From assembly GCA_023459215.1 (NCBI GenBank), contig JAEWVF010000071.1, positions 30,150 to 94,149 of the forward strand: DNA of 64,000 nucleotides, written 5' to 3'. Origin of the DNA: Chloroflexota bacterium (GTDB lineage: Bacteria; Chloroflexota; Anaerolineae; Anaerolineales; Villigracilaceae). Position 1 is the first letter of the stretch, and each line of letters starts with the position of its first letter. Below, piece after piece: positions 10,476 to 19,453 of this stretch. The notes beneath the pieces were generated by a model that saw only the letters and a program-made list of their open reading frames with translations, had not been told where the DNA came from and ran no database searches. Position numbers and translations under genes: made by a program.

Positions 10476-12860
10476 ATGATCCGTTGGATAAAAGTTTTCC
10501 GCGACCTGTGGAATAACCGTGCCCGCACCATCCTGGTGATTCTCTCCATCGCTGTCGGTGTCTTTGCGATTGGGATGATTGCCGCCACCCAGCAGGCGCT
10601 GACCGCTTCGCTCAACACCCAATACGCCGCCATGCGCCCCGCCGATGCCATCCTCCAGACCGAGCCGCTGCTTGACGAGGATTTTGTCGATGGCCTGCGC
10701 AATATGCGCGGCGTGGAAGCGGCTGAAGGCCGCCGCGCCCTGCTCCTGCGCATCTCTCTGGATGGCAAAGGCGAAACCTGGCGCGACCTGACCCTGTATG
10801 CCCTGAACGATTTCGATGAGCAGCATTTGTTCTTTGTCCGCCCACAGGATGGCATCTGGCCGCCCGAAAAAGGCCAGGTGTTGCTCGAGCGCGCTTCCAT
10901 GCTCTACATTGGCGCAAAACCCGGCGACCAGATCCTGGTCAAGACCCCCGATGGACGCCAATTCCGCCTGACGGTGACCGGGCGCGCCCACGATTTGTAC
11001 CGCATCCCGCCGGTTATTGAAGGCTGGATTTATGGCTACGTCAGCATGGATACGCTGCGCTGGATGGGCGAGGCCGAGGGCTACAACGAACTCTACGTCA
11101 AGGCCAGCCAAGCGTCCCAAATCCGCGCTGTGACCGACAAGGCTGCCGACCGCATCGAGGGCCAGGGCCTGCCTGTCTACCGCAAAACCCTGCCCAGGCC
11201 GGGTGAACACCCGCTCAATTTCATCATCGATACGGTGCTGATTCTGCTCGGGCTGGTGGCCGCCATGTCGATGTTCCTGAGCGCCCTGCTGGTCGTCAAC
11301 GTCATCTCGGCGCTGATTGCCCAACAGGAAAAACAGATTGGCATCATGAAAGCCATCGGCGCGCGTTCCGGGCAGATTATCAGCCTGTATTTTGGCACGG
11401 TGCTGATTCTCGGGCTGCTGGCCTGCCTGCTCGCCATTCCGCTCAGTGTGATTGGCGCGCGCGCCCTGGCTGCTTTTGTGGCCGAGCTGATTAACTTCGA
11501 TCCGCCGCAGGTGGAGTTCACCCTCGAAGCGCTGATTCTGCAACTGGGTGTGGGGCTGCTGGTACCGCTTGTCGCTGCTGCGCCGGCCATCATCAACGGG
11601 ACCAAGGTTTCCCCTGCGAAAGTCCTGAGCGAATACGGTATCAACCAGGTTTGGGCCGGGGCCGGCCTGCTCGACCGCATCCTGCAGCGCTTTCCGCAAC
11701 TCACCCGCGATGCCCTGCTGGCGCTGCGCAATCCATTCCGTAAACGCGGGCGGCTGATTCTCTCGCTGGTCACGCTGACTTTTGCCGGAGCCGTTTTTAT
11801 GGCGATTGTCAACCTGCAAAGTTCGCTCAATGCCGCCCTGAACGAGATGTTCGAGTTCTGGCGCTACGACGCCTGGATCATCGTCGATGACCACATCCCG
11901 GCTGAGCGGCTGGTTAACGAGGCCCGCGCCGTGCCGGGCGTGCGCAACGCGGAAGCCTGGGGCTTCACCATCGGGCGCTACGTTCGGCCTGACGGCACCG
12001 AAAGCGACAACCTGTACCTGATGGCCCCGCCCGCCGGCACACCCCTGCTCGACCCGCCCATCGTCGCAGGCCGCGCCCTCCAGCCGGGCGATACCGATGC
12101 CATCCTGGCATCCCCCGGCCTGCTGGCCAACGAGCCAACCCTGCGCCTGGGTGGCCCGATGAAAGTCAAAATCGAAGGCCGTGAGCAAACCTACACCATC
12201 GTCGGCGTGATGAACATGATGGGCAATGCCACCATTGGCTACTTCACCATCATGGACTACTCGGCTTACACCCGGCATGTCCGCGAGCCGAACCGCGCCA
12301 ACGCCATCATCCTGACCTTTGATGCGTCCGGCCTCGACGCCCAGCGCGCCACCGCCAGCGCCGTTGAAAAGCGTTACGATGCTGCCGACATCGAAGTGCT
12401 CTCGAACTTCCTGATCGCTGAGGAACGTGAAGAAATCGACGGCGCCTTTGCCATCATCGTCGCCCTGCTGATGGTCATGACCGTCCTGCTCGCCACGGTC
12501 GGCGGCCTGGGCCTGATGGGTACCATGAGCCTGAACGTCATCGAGCGCACCCGCGAAATTGGTGTCATGCGCGCCTATGGCGCCTCCAGCGCGGCGATTT
12601 CGCGGATTGTGATTGTCGAGGGTCTTATCATCGGGATGATGAGTTGGGTGCTGGCGATTGGCCTTTCCCTGCCCATCAGCATTTTCCTGGCCCGCAATAT
12701 TGGCGAGGCGTTCATGGACTACCCGATGCCGGCCTCCTATTCCCTGGGCGGAATCCTGGCCTGGGCCGGCCTTGTCCTGACGATCTCGGTCATTGCCAGC
12801 CTGTTCCCAGCGCTGAATGCGGCACGCTTGACCGTCACTGAAGTGTTGGCTTATGAATAA
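10476..12860 (+). CDS. ABC transporter permease with two FtsX (MacB-type) domains
   Basis: 794 aa. N-terminal TM helix (TILVILSIAVGVFAIGMIAA), then a large extracytoplasmic domain, a three-helix FtsX block around residues 245-380, a second N-terminal-like helix near 420 (ILSLVTLTFAGAVFMAIV), a second extracytoplasmic domain, and a final FtsX block with the RTREIGVMRAYGASS motif followed by two TM helices. This double arrangement is the usual one for Gram-positive/Chloroflexota MacB-type permeases, which export lipophilic compounds or peptides or pull lipoproteins. Partner of the ATPase at 9650 and the adaptor at 13014. Start ATG 10476 is weakly spaced from AAGGTAAA. Confidence 0.88.
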   Translation: MIRWIKVFRDLWNNRARTILVILSIAVGVFAIGMIAATQQALTASLNTQYAAMRPADAILQTEPLLDEDFVDGLRNMRGVEAAEGRRALLLRISLDGKGETWRDLTLYALNDFDEQHLFFVRPQDGIWPPEKGQVLLERASMLYIGAKPGDQILVKTPDGRQFRLTVTGRAHDLYRIPPVIEGWIYGYVSMDTLRWMGEAEGYNELYVKASQASQIRAVTDKAADRIEGQGLPVYRKTLPRPGEHPLNFIIDTVLILLGLVAAMSMFLSALLVVNVISALIAQQEKQIGIMKAIGARSGQIISLYFGTVLILGLLACLLAIPLSVIGARALAAFVAELINFDPPQVEFTLEALILQLGVGLLVPLVAAAPAIINGTKVSPAKVLSEYGINQVWAGAGLLDRILQRFPQLTRDALLALRNPFRKRGRLILSLVTLTFAGAVFMAIVNLQSSLNAALNEMFEFWRYDAWIIVDDHIPAERLVNEARAVPGVRNAEAWGFTIGRYVRPDGTESDNLYLMAPPAGTPLLDPPIVAGRALQPGDTDAILASPGLLANEPTLRLGGPMKVKIEGREQTYTIVGVMNMMGNATIGYFTIMDYSAYTRHVREPNRANAIILTFDASGLDAQRATASAVEKRYDAADIEVLSNFLIAEEREEIDGAFAIIVALLMVMTVLLATVGGLGLMGTMSLNVIERTREIGVMRAYGASSAAISRIVIVEGLIIGMMSWVLAIGLSLPISIFLARNIGEAFMDYPMPASYSLGGILAWAGLVLTISVIASLFPALNAARLTVTEVLAYE

Positions 12861-12864
12861 AACC

Positions 12865-12988
12865 GACCCGTCCTGAGCGGAGAACTGAGTGTTCTTTGCG
12901 AAGTTCGTAGTCGAAGGACGGTTTTGTCACAGAATCGCCCTTCGACTGTGGGCCTCACAAAAACCGTTCGGCCCGCCACTCAGGGCTT
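12865..12988. repeat. Dispersed palindromic repeat, family B
   Basis: CGTCCTGAGCGGAG at the left, GTAGTCGAAGGACGG inside, then CGCCCTTCGACTGTGGG and CCACTCAGGGC at the right: the inverse arms of the same motif. Lies between permease and adaptor genes. Confidence 0.65.
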
Positions 12989-13013
12989 GTAGATAATAAA
13001 AAAGGAGAATCTC

Positions 13014-14180
13014 ATGAAAAAACTCACCATCGTCCTCGCTTTACTTGCCATCCTGCTGAGCGCCTGCACTGGGATAGCCACCCCGACCGCAACCCCGGTG
13101 GCCGAGCCTGTCGAAACCGGCCCCAGCCTCGTCACCGCTGAAGGCAAACTGCTGCCCGCTCCCGCCATCGAACTGGCCTTCGCCCAGGGTGGAGTCGTCG
13201 CCGAGGTGCTCGTCCAGCCCGGCGACAAGGTCACTGCTGGGGATGTGCTGGCCCGCCTGATTGGAATCGAAACCGTCCAGGCTGAACTGGCCGCCGGGAA
13301 ACTGGAGCAGGTCAATGCCCAGGTTGCCCTCGACCTGCTCCAGCGCAACGCCCTGTTGACAGCCTCCCAGGCTGAGAAAGCCTTGCTCGATGCCCAAAAA
13401 GCCTACGAAAGCGAAGCCAACGGCTGGAGTCTGGGTAACGCAGATGACGCGACCGATCTCGAACTGACCCTCGACGATTATGTCATGGCTGAAGAAGATT
13501 ACCGCGAGGCGCGCGACAAACTGACTGGCTTGCTTGATAAAGACGAAACCAATCGTGAGCGCAAAGATGCCCAGGATGATTTCGATGCCGAGAAAAAATC
13601 CCTGGCTGAAGCCTACGCTGACCTGCTGGAGGAAGTCGCTGCCAACGACCAGCCCCTCGACGAAGAACAAGTGACGCTGCTGGCCGTCCTCTCTGCCTTG
13701 GAAGTGTCCCGCCAGAACCAGGATCGCTTCAACGAGCAGAATCTCGACCCTGAGAAACTAGCCGCTGCCGAAGCGCGCCTGGCTGCTGCGACCGCCCACG
13801 TAACCGCCGCCGAAGCTACCCTCGAACTGTACGAGTTGCGCGCGCCCTTTGCCGGGACAGTGCTCAGTTTCGATGCCAAAATCGGCGAGGCCGCCCTCCC
13901 TGGCCTGCCGGTGGCCTACCTTGCCAACACCGCCACCTGGACGGTTGAAACCAAGGATTTGGCCGAAATCGACATCGCGCGCGTTGCCCCTGGTCAGCCC
14001 GCCACCGTCAAACTGGATGCCTTCCCCGGCGAGGAATTTCCCGCCACCGTCACCGCCATCGACCCGGTCGGGCAGGAGTACCTGGGCGACATGATCTACA
14101 AAGTCACGCTCACGTTGGATCAGGCAGATGCGCGCTTCATGTGGAACATGACCGCAACCGTGAATATCGAAGTGAAGTAA
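13014..14180 (+). CDS. Lipoprotein periplasmic-adaptor (MacA/HlyD-like) subunit of the ABC system
   Basis: 388 aa. Signal peptide with lipobox LLSAC (Cys about residue 19), Thr/Pro-rich linker, first half of a biotinyl-lipoyl-like hybrid motif (GGVVAEVLVQPGDKVTAGDVL), a long coiled-coil hairpin rich in Ala, Glu and Leu (about 90-265), second lipoyl half (LRAPFAGTVLSF), then a beta-barrel domain. This is the membrane fusion protein layout. Extracellular on a monoderm-like surface, coupling to the permease at 10476. Good RBS (AAGGAGA at 13001-13007). Ends the three-gene unit, with the terminator at 14206. Confidence 0.85.
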   Translation: MKKLTIVLALLAILLSACTGIATPTATPVAEPVETGPSLVTAEGKLLPAPAIELAFAQGGVVAEVLVQPGDKVTAGDVLARLIGIETVQAELAAGKLEQVNAQVALDLLQRNALLTASQAEKALLDAQKAYESEANGWSLGNADDATDLELTLDDYVMAEEDYREARDKLTGLLDKDETNRERKDAQDDFDAEKKSLAEAYADLLEEVAANDQPLDEEQVTLLAVLSALEVSRQNQDRFNEQNLDPEKLAAAEARLAAATAHVTAAEATLELYELRAPFAGTVLSFDAKIGEAALPGLPVAYLANTATWTVETKDLAEIDIARVAPGQPATVKLDAFPGEEFPATVTAIDPVGQEYLGDMIYKVTLTLDQADARFMWNMTATVNIEVK

Positions 14181-14205
14181 CAGGAAACGAGTTCTGAGTA
14201 AAAAG

Positions 14206-14232
14206 ACAGGGCTGACGACAAGTCAGCCCTGT
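14206..14232 (+). terminator. Intrinsic terminator
   Basis: 11-bp stem (14206-14216 with 14222-14232), 5-nt loop, followed by TTGTTATT; ends the ABC operon. Confidence 0.75.
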
Positions 14233-14254
14233 TTGTTATTGACCCTTTAAATTT

Positions 14255-14608
14255 TTAGAGCGCAATTCCCTCGCGCGCCACATTCTGACACAATGAAAAA
14301 TCGGCGCGACTCATGGCTTGCCAACGTTCTACGGAAATCACCTGGATGTTGAATAACAGATCATACTGCAACTCAATCCGCGCGGCCAGTTTCCAAATTG
14401 CATAACGCAAAGCCCAGGTTTCATCTTTTACCAGAACCAGCAAGTCCACATCCGAATCTGGATGCGAATCGTTTCGGGCTTTGGAGCCAAATAAAATGAC
14501 CTGCTGCAATTGATCAGAATGTTTTTCGCGCAGCGCCTTGAGCAATGCGTTCAAACCTTCTTTTTCCTGAGCAGCTAGCTGGGAAGAAATTTGTGTTGTT
14601 GCAACCAT
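14255..14608 (-). CDS. MNT-family nucleotidyltransferase of the second HEPN/MNT pair
   Basis: 117 aa. Active-site signature FGSKARNDSHPDSDVDLLVLV with G-S and D-x-D intact, and LQYDLLFNIQV at the place of the third acidic residue. Clear homolog of the protein at 6468-6827: the same spacing and the same C-terminal VISVERWQ block. Overlaps its HEPN partner by 34 bp and sits downstream of it, as in the first pair. Confidence 0.8.
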   Translation of the reverse strand: MVATTQISSQLAAQEKEGLNALLKALREKHSDQLQQVILFGSKARNDSHPDSDVDLLVLVKDETWALRYAIWKLAARIELQYDLLFNIQVISVERWQAMSRADFSLCQNVAREGIAL

Positions 14609-14988
14609 TTTTCTATCTCACCAATGAACTGTTGGGCAGTGGCCAATTGCTGGCGCAAATCATCCGGCTCAAATCGGGTCAGCATTTCGTAATCGCCAGC
14701 CTGACGCATATCAAATGCCAGCCGATAAAAATCGCCAATTTCGGCTGAAAACTCACCGGTTTTGACAAAATTCTGTCGAAAAGCACTCAACACAGCGCTG
14801 TGTTTTGAGAATGACAGTGATTTGGTTTTAAGCAAAGCCGTTGTGGCATAAAACACAGCATAATAAATTCGGTTGGCCGCAACGCTGTAAAAATCGTTCT
14901 CCAGGTTTAATTTAGCGGCAGCCAACGATTCATGGGCCGCGTCCAGATACAACTTAATTTCGTTCAAATCATCAGGTATGGCATTCAT
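14575..14988 (-). CDS. HEPN domain protein of the second HEPN/MNT pair
   Basis: 137 aa. Core NRIYYAVFYATTALL, then SKHSAVLSAFRQNF and KTGEFS, all shared with the HEPN protein at 6097-6495. Same gene order (HEPN first, MNT second) and an overlapping junction. The pair is inserted between two ABC operons and reads against the first and with the second. No standard R-x4-6-H motif at the C-terminal end, so RNase activity is an open point. Confidence 0.8.
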   Translation of the reverse strand: MNAIPDDLNEIKLYLDAAHESLAAAKLNLENDFYSVAANRIYYAVFYATTALLKTKSLSFSKHSAVLSAFRQNFVKTGEFSAEIGDFYRLAFDMRQAGDYEMLTRFEPDDLRQQLATAQQFIGEIEKWLQQHKFLPS

Positions 14989-15044
14989 CGCTTTCAGTAT
15001 ACCGAGATTTCAGGCAAAGGACAACCTCTATGCCTTGTCCTTTC

Positions 15045-17420
15045 CTACATCGATTGCCCCTTGCTGACCTGGCCCAAATCCACCTTGAAGGCTGAGCGCA
15101 GTCCGGGGATGGCCGCCAGCAGGACGATCAGCAGCACGGCGAGGCTTGCCAGGGGCAGCGAATGCGGATAATACAGCGCCACCAACCCGTAGAAATCCAT
15201 GTCGACCGAGTGCGCCATCTGGAAGCCGACCTCGCGCCCGAGCGGGATTCCGAGCGCCACGCCCAGCACCGCCAGGATGAGAATCTCCGTCAGCACCGAG
15301 GTGATGATTTCGCGCCGGGTGATGCCCAGCGAACGCAAAATCGCCAGGTCGGCCTGCTGCTCCTGCAAACGGGCATTGACCGTGTTCAGGATGACCGCCA
15401 GGGTCAGCAGCGCGCCAAAAGCGGCAAAAGCCCACGAGTTGATCCGCCAAAACGACAGGTAGTTGTTGACATCGCGCACATAGGCCGGGTAATCCTCCAC
15501 TGCCACCACGCCGGGGATTTTCGCCAGGTCATCGCGGGCGGCGGCCAGTTGGCCCGCTTCCACCCGCGCAAAAACAACATTACTGACCGAATTGCCGCTC
15601 ACCCATTCATTGAACAGGCTGCGCGGCACAAAAACCGGGCTGCCAAAGGTCTGTGAAACAATCCCCAGCACCGTGGCTCGTTTGGTTTCATCGTCCACGG
15701 TCAGCGAGAGGAAGTCGCCCACTTCTGCGCCCAGCACCCGCGCCAGGTTGTGACCGATCCAGACGCCCTCCGCGCTGGAAAAGGCGGGCGCGCCCTCCAA
15801 TGTGGTCAGCGTAATGTAGGGGTCGTTCTCATCCAGCACAAAGGCCAGGGTGTCGAAGGTTTTCGTCGCGCTGCGGGCCGTCACCAGCCCCAGGAGCGCT
15901 GCCTGGGCCGAGGCAACCCCCTGCGCATTCCCGGCGCGCCGTTCCAGGCTGCGGGCGGAGATTGGCTGGCCGATCAGCATCCGCAGGTCGTAGCGGTTCG
16001 AGCCAAAGTAGTCGCTGAAACTGAAATCCATCGAATCGACCAGGCCGAGCGCCGCGACCACCATCACCGTGCCCATCATCACGCCCAGGGATGTGGCGAG
16101 CGAGCGTCCCGGCGAGCGCAGGATGTTGCGCAGGGTCTGGCGCAGGAAGAGCGGCAGGAAACCCAGCGACAGGCGGCTGACCGCGCTCGGCGTGCGCGGC
16201 GTGGGCGGACGCAGGGCGATGCCCGGCGGCGTGCCGGATTCGGCCCAGGCCGGGTAAGCCCCGGCCAGCGTGGTGCCAATCACCACAATCCCAAAACCGA
16301 GCAGGATGAACGGGATTTGCGGTGTGTTGGCAAAACCGGGCAGGTAGCCGCCTGCAATCGCATCGACAAAGGGCAGGATGGTGATAAACGAGGCAAAATA
16401 GCCCAGCACGCTGCCCACCAGCCCGCCCGAAACGCCAATCAGCAGGCCAAAGGCCAGGTAATGGGCCACCAGTTCGGGGCGCGAAACGCCCAGGGCGCGC
16501 AGGGTGCCAATGCGCTGGCGCTCCGAGCCGACAAACTGCCCGAGCAGGATAAACGTCACCACCAGCGCCACCACCAGGAACAGTCCCGAGAACATCGCCA
16601 TGATCTGGAAGTTGCCGTTGATGTTGGCCTGCACCACCCCGCCTGAAGCGGTTTCCTCCCTTTCGCGCAGGATGAGATTATCCTGGCGCTCGAGGGTTTG
16701 CTCCAATTCGGTTTTGACCCTGGCCCGAAGGGCGCTCGAATCGATGGCGGAACTGACCCCGAGGCTGATGACCACGTCATTGATCATCCCATCCACCCCA
16801 AGCATGCCCGCCAGCGTTTCATAGCGCACCCAGCCGACCCCAAACGCCGAGGGCGCCGGAAAGGGCGACTCGCGGCTGCTGCCGGATACCAGGTACTCGG
16901 GGTTGAACGCCAACCCGGCCACCTTGAACTTGTGCTTTTCGCCGTTCATCCAGAGTGTGAGCGTGTCGCCGGGACGCAGGCCGTGGTAATCGGCAAAACG
17001 CTTGAGCAGCAGGATTTCGTCATTTTCGCGCAGGTTCCGCCCCTCGGGGATGTCGTTGAAATTGACAGTGGGCTGCCCATCATCGGGGACGGTCACCAGG
17101 CGCAGGGTGGTCAGGGATTTGCGATCAGGGTCGAGTTGAATGCCGCTGTCCACCACCAGCCGCCCCTCGGCGGCGGTCACGCCATCTATCTTCCGAATCT
17201 GATCCAAAATCGAATCCGAATCCGGGTCGAAAGTGGCCTGGAAATCCATGTAATGCAGCTGATCGTAAGTGGCATAAACCGAGGCCAGCACGCTTTTGCC
17301 CGCCGGGTAGAACGCGCCGTAAAAGGTCGCGCCCATGGCGACCACGACCCACACCGCCAGGAAACGCCCGCGGTGCATTCTCAAATCGCCAAAAATCTTG
17401 CGTTGCATGATTTTGAGCAT
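15045..17420 (-). CDS. ABC transporter permease with FtsX/LolE-type domains
   Basis: 791 aa. N-terminal TM helix after a basic start (GRFLAVWVVVAMGATFYGAFY), extracytoplasmic domain, FtsX block around residues 270-405 with RQRIGTLRALGVSRPELVAHY, then a repeated half with a second FtsX block at the C-terminus (QQADLAILRSLGITRREI). This is a DevC/YknZ/MacB-like permease. It is in operon with the ATPase at 17577-18278 upstream (156 bp gap holding a repeat), but no adaptor gene is next to it. Likely exporter of a lipid or peptide, or a lipoprotein-handling system; substrate unknown. Confidence 0.87.
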   Translation of the reverse strand: MLKIMQRKIFGDLRMHRGRFLAVWVVVAMGATFYGAFYPAGKSVLASVYATYDQLHYMDFQATFDPDSDSILDQIRKIDGVTAAEGRLVVDSGIQLDPDRKSLTTLRLVTVPDDGQPTVNFNDIPEGRNLRENDEILLLKRFADYHGLRPGDTLTLWMNGEKHKFKVAGLAFNPEYLVSGSSRESPFPAPSAFGVGWVRYETLAGMLGVDGMINDVVISLGVSSAIDSSALRARVKTELEQTLERQDNLILREREETASGGVVQANINGNFQIMAMFSGLFLVVALVVTFILLGQFVGSERQRIGTLRALGVSRPELVAHYLAFGLLIGVSGGLVGSVLGYFASFITILPFVDAIAGGYLPGFANTPQIPFILLGFGIVVIGTTLAGAYPAWAESGTPPGIALRPPTPRTPSAVSRLSLGFLPLFLRQTLRNILRSPGRSLATSLGVMMGTVMVVAALGLVDSMDFSFSDYFGSNRYDLRMLIGQPISARSLERRAGNAQGVASAQAALLGLVTARSATKTFDTLAFVLDENDPYITLTTLEGAPAFSSAEGVWIGHNLARVLGAEVGDFLSLTVDDETKRATVLGIVSQTFGSPVFVPRSLFNEWVSGNSVSNVVFARVEAGQLAAARDDLAKIPGVVAVEDYPAYVRDVNNYLSFWRINSWAFAAFGALLTLAVILNTVNARLQEQQADLAILRSLGITRREIITSVLTEILILAVLGVALGIPLGREVGFQMAHSVDMDFYGLVALYYPHSLPLASLAVLLIVLLAAIPGLRSAFKVDLGQVSKGQSM

Positions 17421-17452
17421 GGGTTACCCACGCCTTTCTTGAAACTCGGTGG

Positions 17453-17526
17453 GCGAACTGCGAAGTGCGCCAAGAACGCCAAGAAAATCAAAAAACTTTG
17501 CGCCCTTTGCGGTCTTTGCGGTTCGC
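17453..17526. repeat. Dispersed quasi-palindromic repeat, family C-like (CGCCAAG type)
   Basis: GCGAACTGCGAAG and CGCCAAGAACGCCAAG on the left mirror CTTTGCGGTCTTTGCGGTTCGC on the right. Repeats of this make-up are known between genes in many bacterial phyla; origin unclear. Confidence 0.6.
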
Positions 17527-17576
17527 TTTTTACAACTTAAGCAGGTGCTTCCTGGCTTTTAAATAGCCCAGATGGC

Positions 17577-18278
17577 TCACCACGACAGCGCGCGCGGCGC
17601 GAGGGGGTTGGGATTGGTTTCGACTTTGTGTACCGCGCCGTTGCTGACATGCACCACCCGGTCGGCGATTTGGGCAATGGCGGCATTGTGCGTGACCAGC
17701 ACGATGGTCTGGCCGGTTTCGCGGTTCAGGTTGTGCATCACTTCCAGTACATCGATGCCGGTTTCGATATCCAGGCTGCCGGTGGGTTCATCGGCCAGCA
17801 CCAGGGCCGGTTTCTTGGCCAGGGAGCGGGCAATCGCCACGCGTTGCTGCTGTCCGCCAGAGAGTTGGCCGGGGTAATGCTCGGCCCGGTCGCCGAGTTT
17901 GACCTTTTCGAGGATGGCCTGCGGGTCGTAGCCGTCTTTGGACATCTCAGCCGTAAGCGCGACATTCTCCAGCGCGGTCAATGTCGGCAGGAGATTGAAA
18001 AACTGAAAAACAAAGCCCACTTTGCGGCGGCGGTAATCCGTCAGTGTGTCCTCGTTCATCTGGTTGACTGCCTCGCCGCCAACAACGATTTCGCCGCTGT
18101 CGGCATGTTCCAGCCCGCCGAGGATGTTCAGGAAGGTGGTTTTGCCCGAGCCGCTCGGGCCAAGCACCACCACGAATTCGCCCTGCTCGATTTCCACGGT
18201 CAGGTTGTTGAGGGCGTGGATGGTGTTGCCGCCCATGCGATACGATTTGCAAACGTTTTTGAGGAGGATGTGGCTCAT
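17577..18278 (-). CDS. ABC transporter ATP-binding protein, LolD/MacB type
   Basis: 233 aa from ATG at 18276-18278, preceded on the - strand by AGGAGCTCCACC; the longer frame to 18302 lacks an RBS. Walker A GPSGSGKTT, Q-loop [18 protein letters not shown], signature [15 protein letters not shown], Walker B LVLADEPTGSLD. Same class as the ATPase at 9650 and the obvious partner of the permease at 15045. The two MacB-type systems sit on opposite strands, ends facing each other across the second HEPN/MNT pair. Confidence 0.9.
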   Translation of the reverse strand: MSHILLKNVCKSYRMGGNTIHALNNLTVEIEQGEFVVVLGPSGSGKTTFLNILGGLEHADSGEIVVGGEAVNQMNEDTLTDYRRRKVGFVFQFFNLLPTLTALENVALTAEMSKDGYDPQAILEKVKLGDRAEHYPGQLSGGQQQRVAIARSLAKKPALVLADEPTGSLDIETGIDVLEVMHNLNRETGQTIVLVTHNAAIAQIADRVVHVSNGAVHKVETNPNPLAPRALSW

Positions 18279-18350
18279 GGTGGAGCTCCTGCAAGAATCC
18301 AAAATAAGTCTTGATGTAATTTCAGTAAATCACAGATTCAATATGTCATG

Positions 18351-18474
18351 GGTGCAACTCTCAAAATGCAACCCAGTCTGTCATTTCGAAATCTTGCCTG
18401 TTAGGGTGCAGATTTCTCCTTGCTGACGCTCGTCGAAATGACAAATCAACCAACGCGCTACATTTTTATCCATA
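18351..18474. repeat. MITE-like element, family A (short copy)
   Basis: Left end GGTGCAACTCTCAAAATGC, core with TGTCATTTCGA (18379-18389) and its inverse TCGAAATGACA (18433-18443), right end related to the longer copy at 56443-56645. The right end overlaps the last codons of the DUF6273 gene. Confidence 0.6.
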
Positions 18475-19069
18475 TAGCGGGTCTTACTCCACCTTCATTG
18501 CTTTTTGTAATGCGGTGAAGCGTATTGAATGACGTTTTTGATACGCCATTTCCCTGGATTCCAATATTTCCATCCCCATGGATATAAACAGCCACTTTAT
18601 TATTCTTGCCAGGGGTTCGTGTCCACCACCACCAACGCGAATGATTGAAAAGTGCAGTTCTATTTATATTATTATCGTCTTTACGATCAAACCAATATCT
18701 TTGATTTGGTTTTGGATGATCAAGCAATCTGCTGCTATCCCCAAAGTACAACCTAACAACTTCATCCAAGGATAGTAAAAAAACGCTATCAACGGTATCA
18801 GATCCACCAGAGCTTCCATACCAGGGATTACCTGCATTGATATTACTTGTGGTTAAAATTCTTTCCTTGTCTGATGAACTGAATCTTTCAAGAAAACCAT
18901 TATTCAGATAATGTCTAATTTCTGAATGCTCCCAGGTAATGGGTTCCTTTTTATCATGATAGTCACGTTGTTCGATAATCTGATCAGAAATGAGCAACGC
19001 TTTTTTTTCTTTGATATCCAGAACTTTCCATTGATAATCGCCAAAAGCTACTATGTTTCCAACATTCAT
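18458..19069 (-). CDS. DUF6273-domain protein
   Basis: 203 aa from ATG at 19067-19069. The frame is open to 19201, but the extra 44 codons are translated repeat DNA (19111-19180), so the shorter start is preferred. The sequence shows the DUF6273 pattern: GNIVAFGDYQWKVLDI at the N-terminus, ITWEHSEIRHYLNN, WWWTRTPG, and the end EGGVRPAIWIKM. The family is related to formylglycine-generating/C-type-lectin-like folds and is often found in surface or accessory genes; no function is established. AT-rich compared with the ABC genes next to it, in line with an accessory origin. Its stop lies inside a family A repeat. Confidence 0.6.
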   Translation of the reverse strand: MNVGNIVAFGDYQWKVLDIKEKKALLISDQIIEQRDYHDKKEPITWEHSEIRHYLNNGFLERFSSSDKERILTTSNINAGNPWYGSSGGSDTVDSVFLLSLDEVVRLYFGDSSRLLDHPKPNQRYWFDRKDDNNINRTALFNHSRWWWWTRTPGKNNKVAVYIHGDGNIGIQGNGVSKTSFNTLHRITKSNEGGVRPAIWIKM

Positions 19070-19110
19070 TTTGCTAATCCCTAACCCGGACAAGCCGAAA
19101 GAGAAAACCC

Positions 19111-19180
19111 TAACCACGAAGGTCACGAAGGAAAACCTTAAAAGCTCTTCCTTTGTGTTACTTTGTGCCCTTTGTGGTAA
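19111..19180. repeat. Dispersed quasi-palindromic repeat, family C-like (CCACGAAGG type)
   Basis: AACCACGAAGGTCACGAAGG at the left is mirrored by CTTTGTGCCCTTTGTGGT at the right. It creates a spurious N-terminal extension for the DUF6273 frame. Confidence 0.6.
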
Positions 19181-19290
19181 ATTTCCTTGCTTTTTGTGCA
19201 AGCATTTAACTTCTTGACTTTGGAGTTCGTTTTTACGAGTCTGGCAAAGCAGGAATCTTGGCTCAATGGGCGCTTAAAAACCAAAATCTG

Positions 19291-19392
19291 GACACGGATT
19301 ACGCGGATTGGACGGACTGCCCTACGGGCGCGCGGGTTTTTTAAGAAAAATCCGTGAGATTCCGCGTAATCCGTGCAATCCGTGTACCAAAA
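19291..19392. repeat. Dispersed quasi-palindromic repeat, family D-like (CGGATTACGCGG type)
   Basis: ACACGGATTACGCGGATTGG at the left and CCGCGTAATCCGTGCAATCC at the right are inverse copies. Together with the 19111-19180 repeat it fills the 384-bp gap between the DUF6273 gene and the HNH gene; nothing else is visible in that gap. Confidence 0.6.
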
Positions 19393-19453
19393 GGTCTTAA
19401 CCCAAATTGAACTCTAAACTCAAGTAACTTCTAAGTTCTTAATATCGGCGTCT

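Noticed and set aside
10419..12278. 619-codon open frame on the - strand
   Set aside because: Antisense to the FtsX-type permease; Gln/His/Arg-rich without domain features.
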